DNA of 64,000 nucleotides from Methylomonas sp. (GTDB lineage Bacteria; Pseudomonadota; Gammaproteobacteria; Methylococcales; Methylomonadaceae), in contig NZ_JALOBS010000025.1 in assembly GCF_023228165.1 (NCBI RefSeq), positions 1 through 64,000 on the forward strand. Direction: 5' to 3'. Shown here in pieces: positions 63,585-64,000 of this stretch. The stretch's first letter is position 1, and each line of letters starts with the position of its first letter. The notes beneath the pieces were generated by a model. The model was not told where the DNA came from, searched no databases, and saw only the letters and a program-made list of their open reading frames with translations. Both the position numbers and the translations under genes were made by a program.

Positions 63585-64000
63585 TTAGCTTTTGCTGTGC
63601 GCAAAACCTTTTTGCAGGACACCTTGTTGGTAATACTTGGCGATGTCGATATGGTAATCCTGGGCTTTGATGATGCCTCTAATAGTCAATAGATTGCCTT
63701 GCTCGTCCAGTTCCATGTCAGCCAGATTAATGATTTTTTCCGGCACGGGCTGCAAGCCCTGATCCAGCAGGATGATGATTTTTGGACGCAGCCTCACCAG
63801 TTCGTTGACTTCAACCACGATGGCGATGGAGCCGTTCGTCATCGCTACGACGCAACCCGGCGGATATACGCCCAGTGCTTCGATGAATTTGACCACCAAG
63901 TTTCCATCAAGTTGAGTGCCGCACAGGTCCGACATAATGGCGGTAGCCTCAAGGTGGGTTCTGCCTTTTTGGTACACCCTGTCGCTGGTAATGGCGTCAT
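63585..64000 (-). CDS. HD-GYP domain phosphodiesterase, partial
   Basis: The gene runs off the window's right edge. The visible C-terminus begins AITSDRVYQKGRTHLEAT, the end of the HD-GYP domain (Asp, Thr and the conserved Arg region), then gives a DUF3369-like or similar C-terminal region with GVYPPGCVVAMTNGSIAIVV. HD-GYP enzymes hydrolyse c-di-GMP, so this adds a degrading enzyme to the cluster of cyclases. The catalytic HD and GYP residues lie outside the window. Confidence 0.85.
   Translation of the reverse strand, partial: DAITSDRVYQKGRTHLEATAIMSDLCGTQLDGNLVVKFIEALGVYPPGCVVAMTNGSIAIVVEVNELVRLRPKIIILLDQGLQPVPEKIINLADMELDEQGNLLTIRGIIKAQDYHIDIAKYYQQGVLQKGFAHSKS

Overview
This 64 kb window reads as chromosome from a gammaproteobacterium of about 50% GC. 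The gene repertoire and protein sequences suggest a Methylomonas-like methanotroph of the order Methylococcales. That placement is inference: no methane oxidation gene, rRNA or tRNA lies in the window. About 50 protein genes are supported. Most are housekeeping, envelope or signalling genes, with several patches of mobile-element debris and gene decay.

Layout. 1-2.7 kb is an accessory patch: a C-terminal gene scrap, a strong terminator, two genes of unknown function, a Tn7-like array of short repeats and a pair of 24-bp direct repeats. 2.7-9.3 kb holds minus-strand genes: two glycosyltransferases of the TIGR04282/TIGR04283 families with a fatty acid hydroxylase between them, a TVP38-oxidoreductase fusion, a DoxX-like/SRPBCC pair and a DUF547 protein. 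9.7-13.4 kb has a YebC-family regulator, a RIO-like kinase, a DEAD-box helicase and a small membrane protein. 13.8-17.3 kb looks acquired: a large DUF1963 protein, an AT-rich partner gene, a roughly 400-bp palindrome-rich element and an IS21-like end. 17.4-24.5 kb has a LysR regulator divergent from a CMD protein and a flavin oxidoreductase, then tesA divergent from ybbA-ybbP.

24.7-33.0 kb is the most striking block. A sigma-54 activator, an HDOD protein, a transmembrane Ser/Thr kinase, an FHA protein, a periplasmic VWA / cytoplasmic FHA protein, a PP2C phosphatase and a PAS-GGDEF cyclase are packed in one direction. They look like a membrane-spanning phosphorylation relay with c-di-GMP output. 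33.0-39.0 kb is a heavy-metal RND efflux operon (TolC, adaptor, CzcA/CusA-type pump) ending in a P-II-like protein. 39.4-43.7 kb has a YfdX protein, a carbohydrate porin, a decayed trkH end and a DUF2490 protein. 44.5-49.4 kb has an HDOD-receiver-GGDEF protein, an HDOD protein and a PilB/MshE-type ATPase cut by one in-frame amber codon.

50-58.5 kb holds envelope genes: PepSY-like and DUF2076 proteins, a 35-residue ORF coupled to an alpha/beta hydrolase, an AcvB/VirJ-type lysyl-phosphatidylglycerol hydrolase, two frameshifted genes, the lysyl-phosphatidylglycerol synthase/flippase mprF and a GGDEF protein. 58.5-64 kb has a PepSY-like protein, a small membrane protein, an AEC transporter, a cinA-like gene and uup in overlapping order, and the end of an HD-GYP phosphodiesterase. 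Cyclic-di-GMP recurs throughout: three GGDEF proteins all keep an RxxD inhibitory site, and there is one HD-GYP protein and one MshEN-type ATPase.
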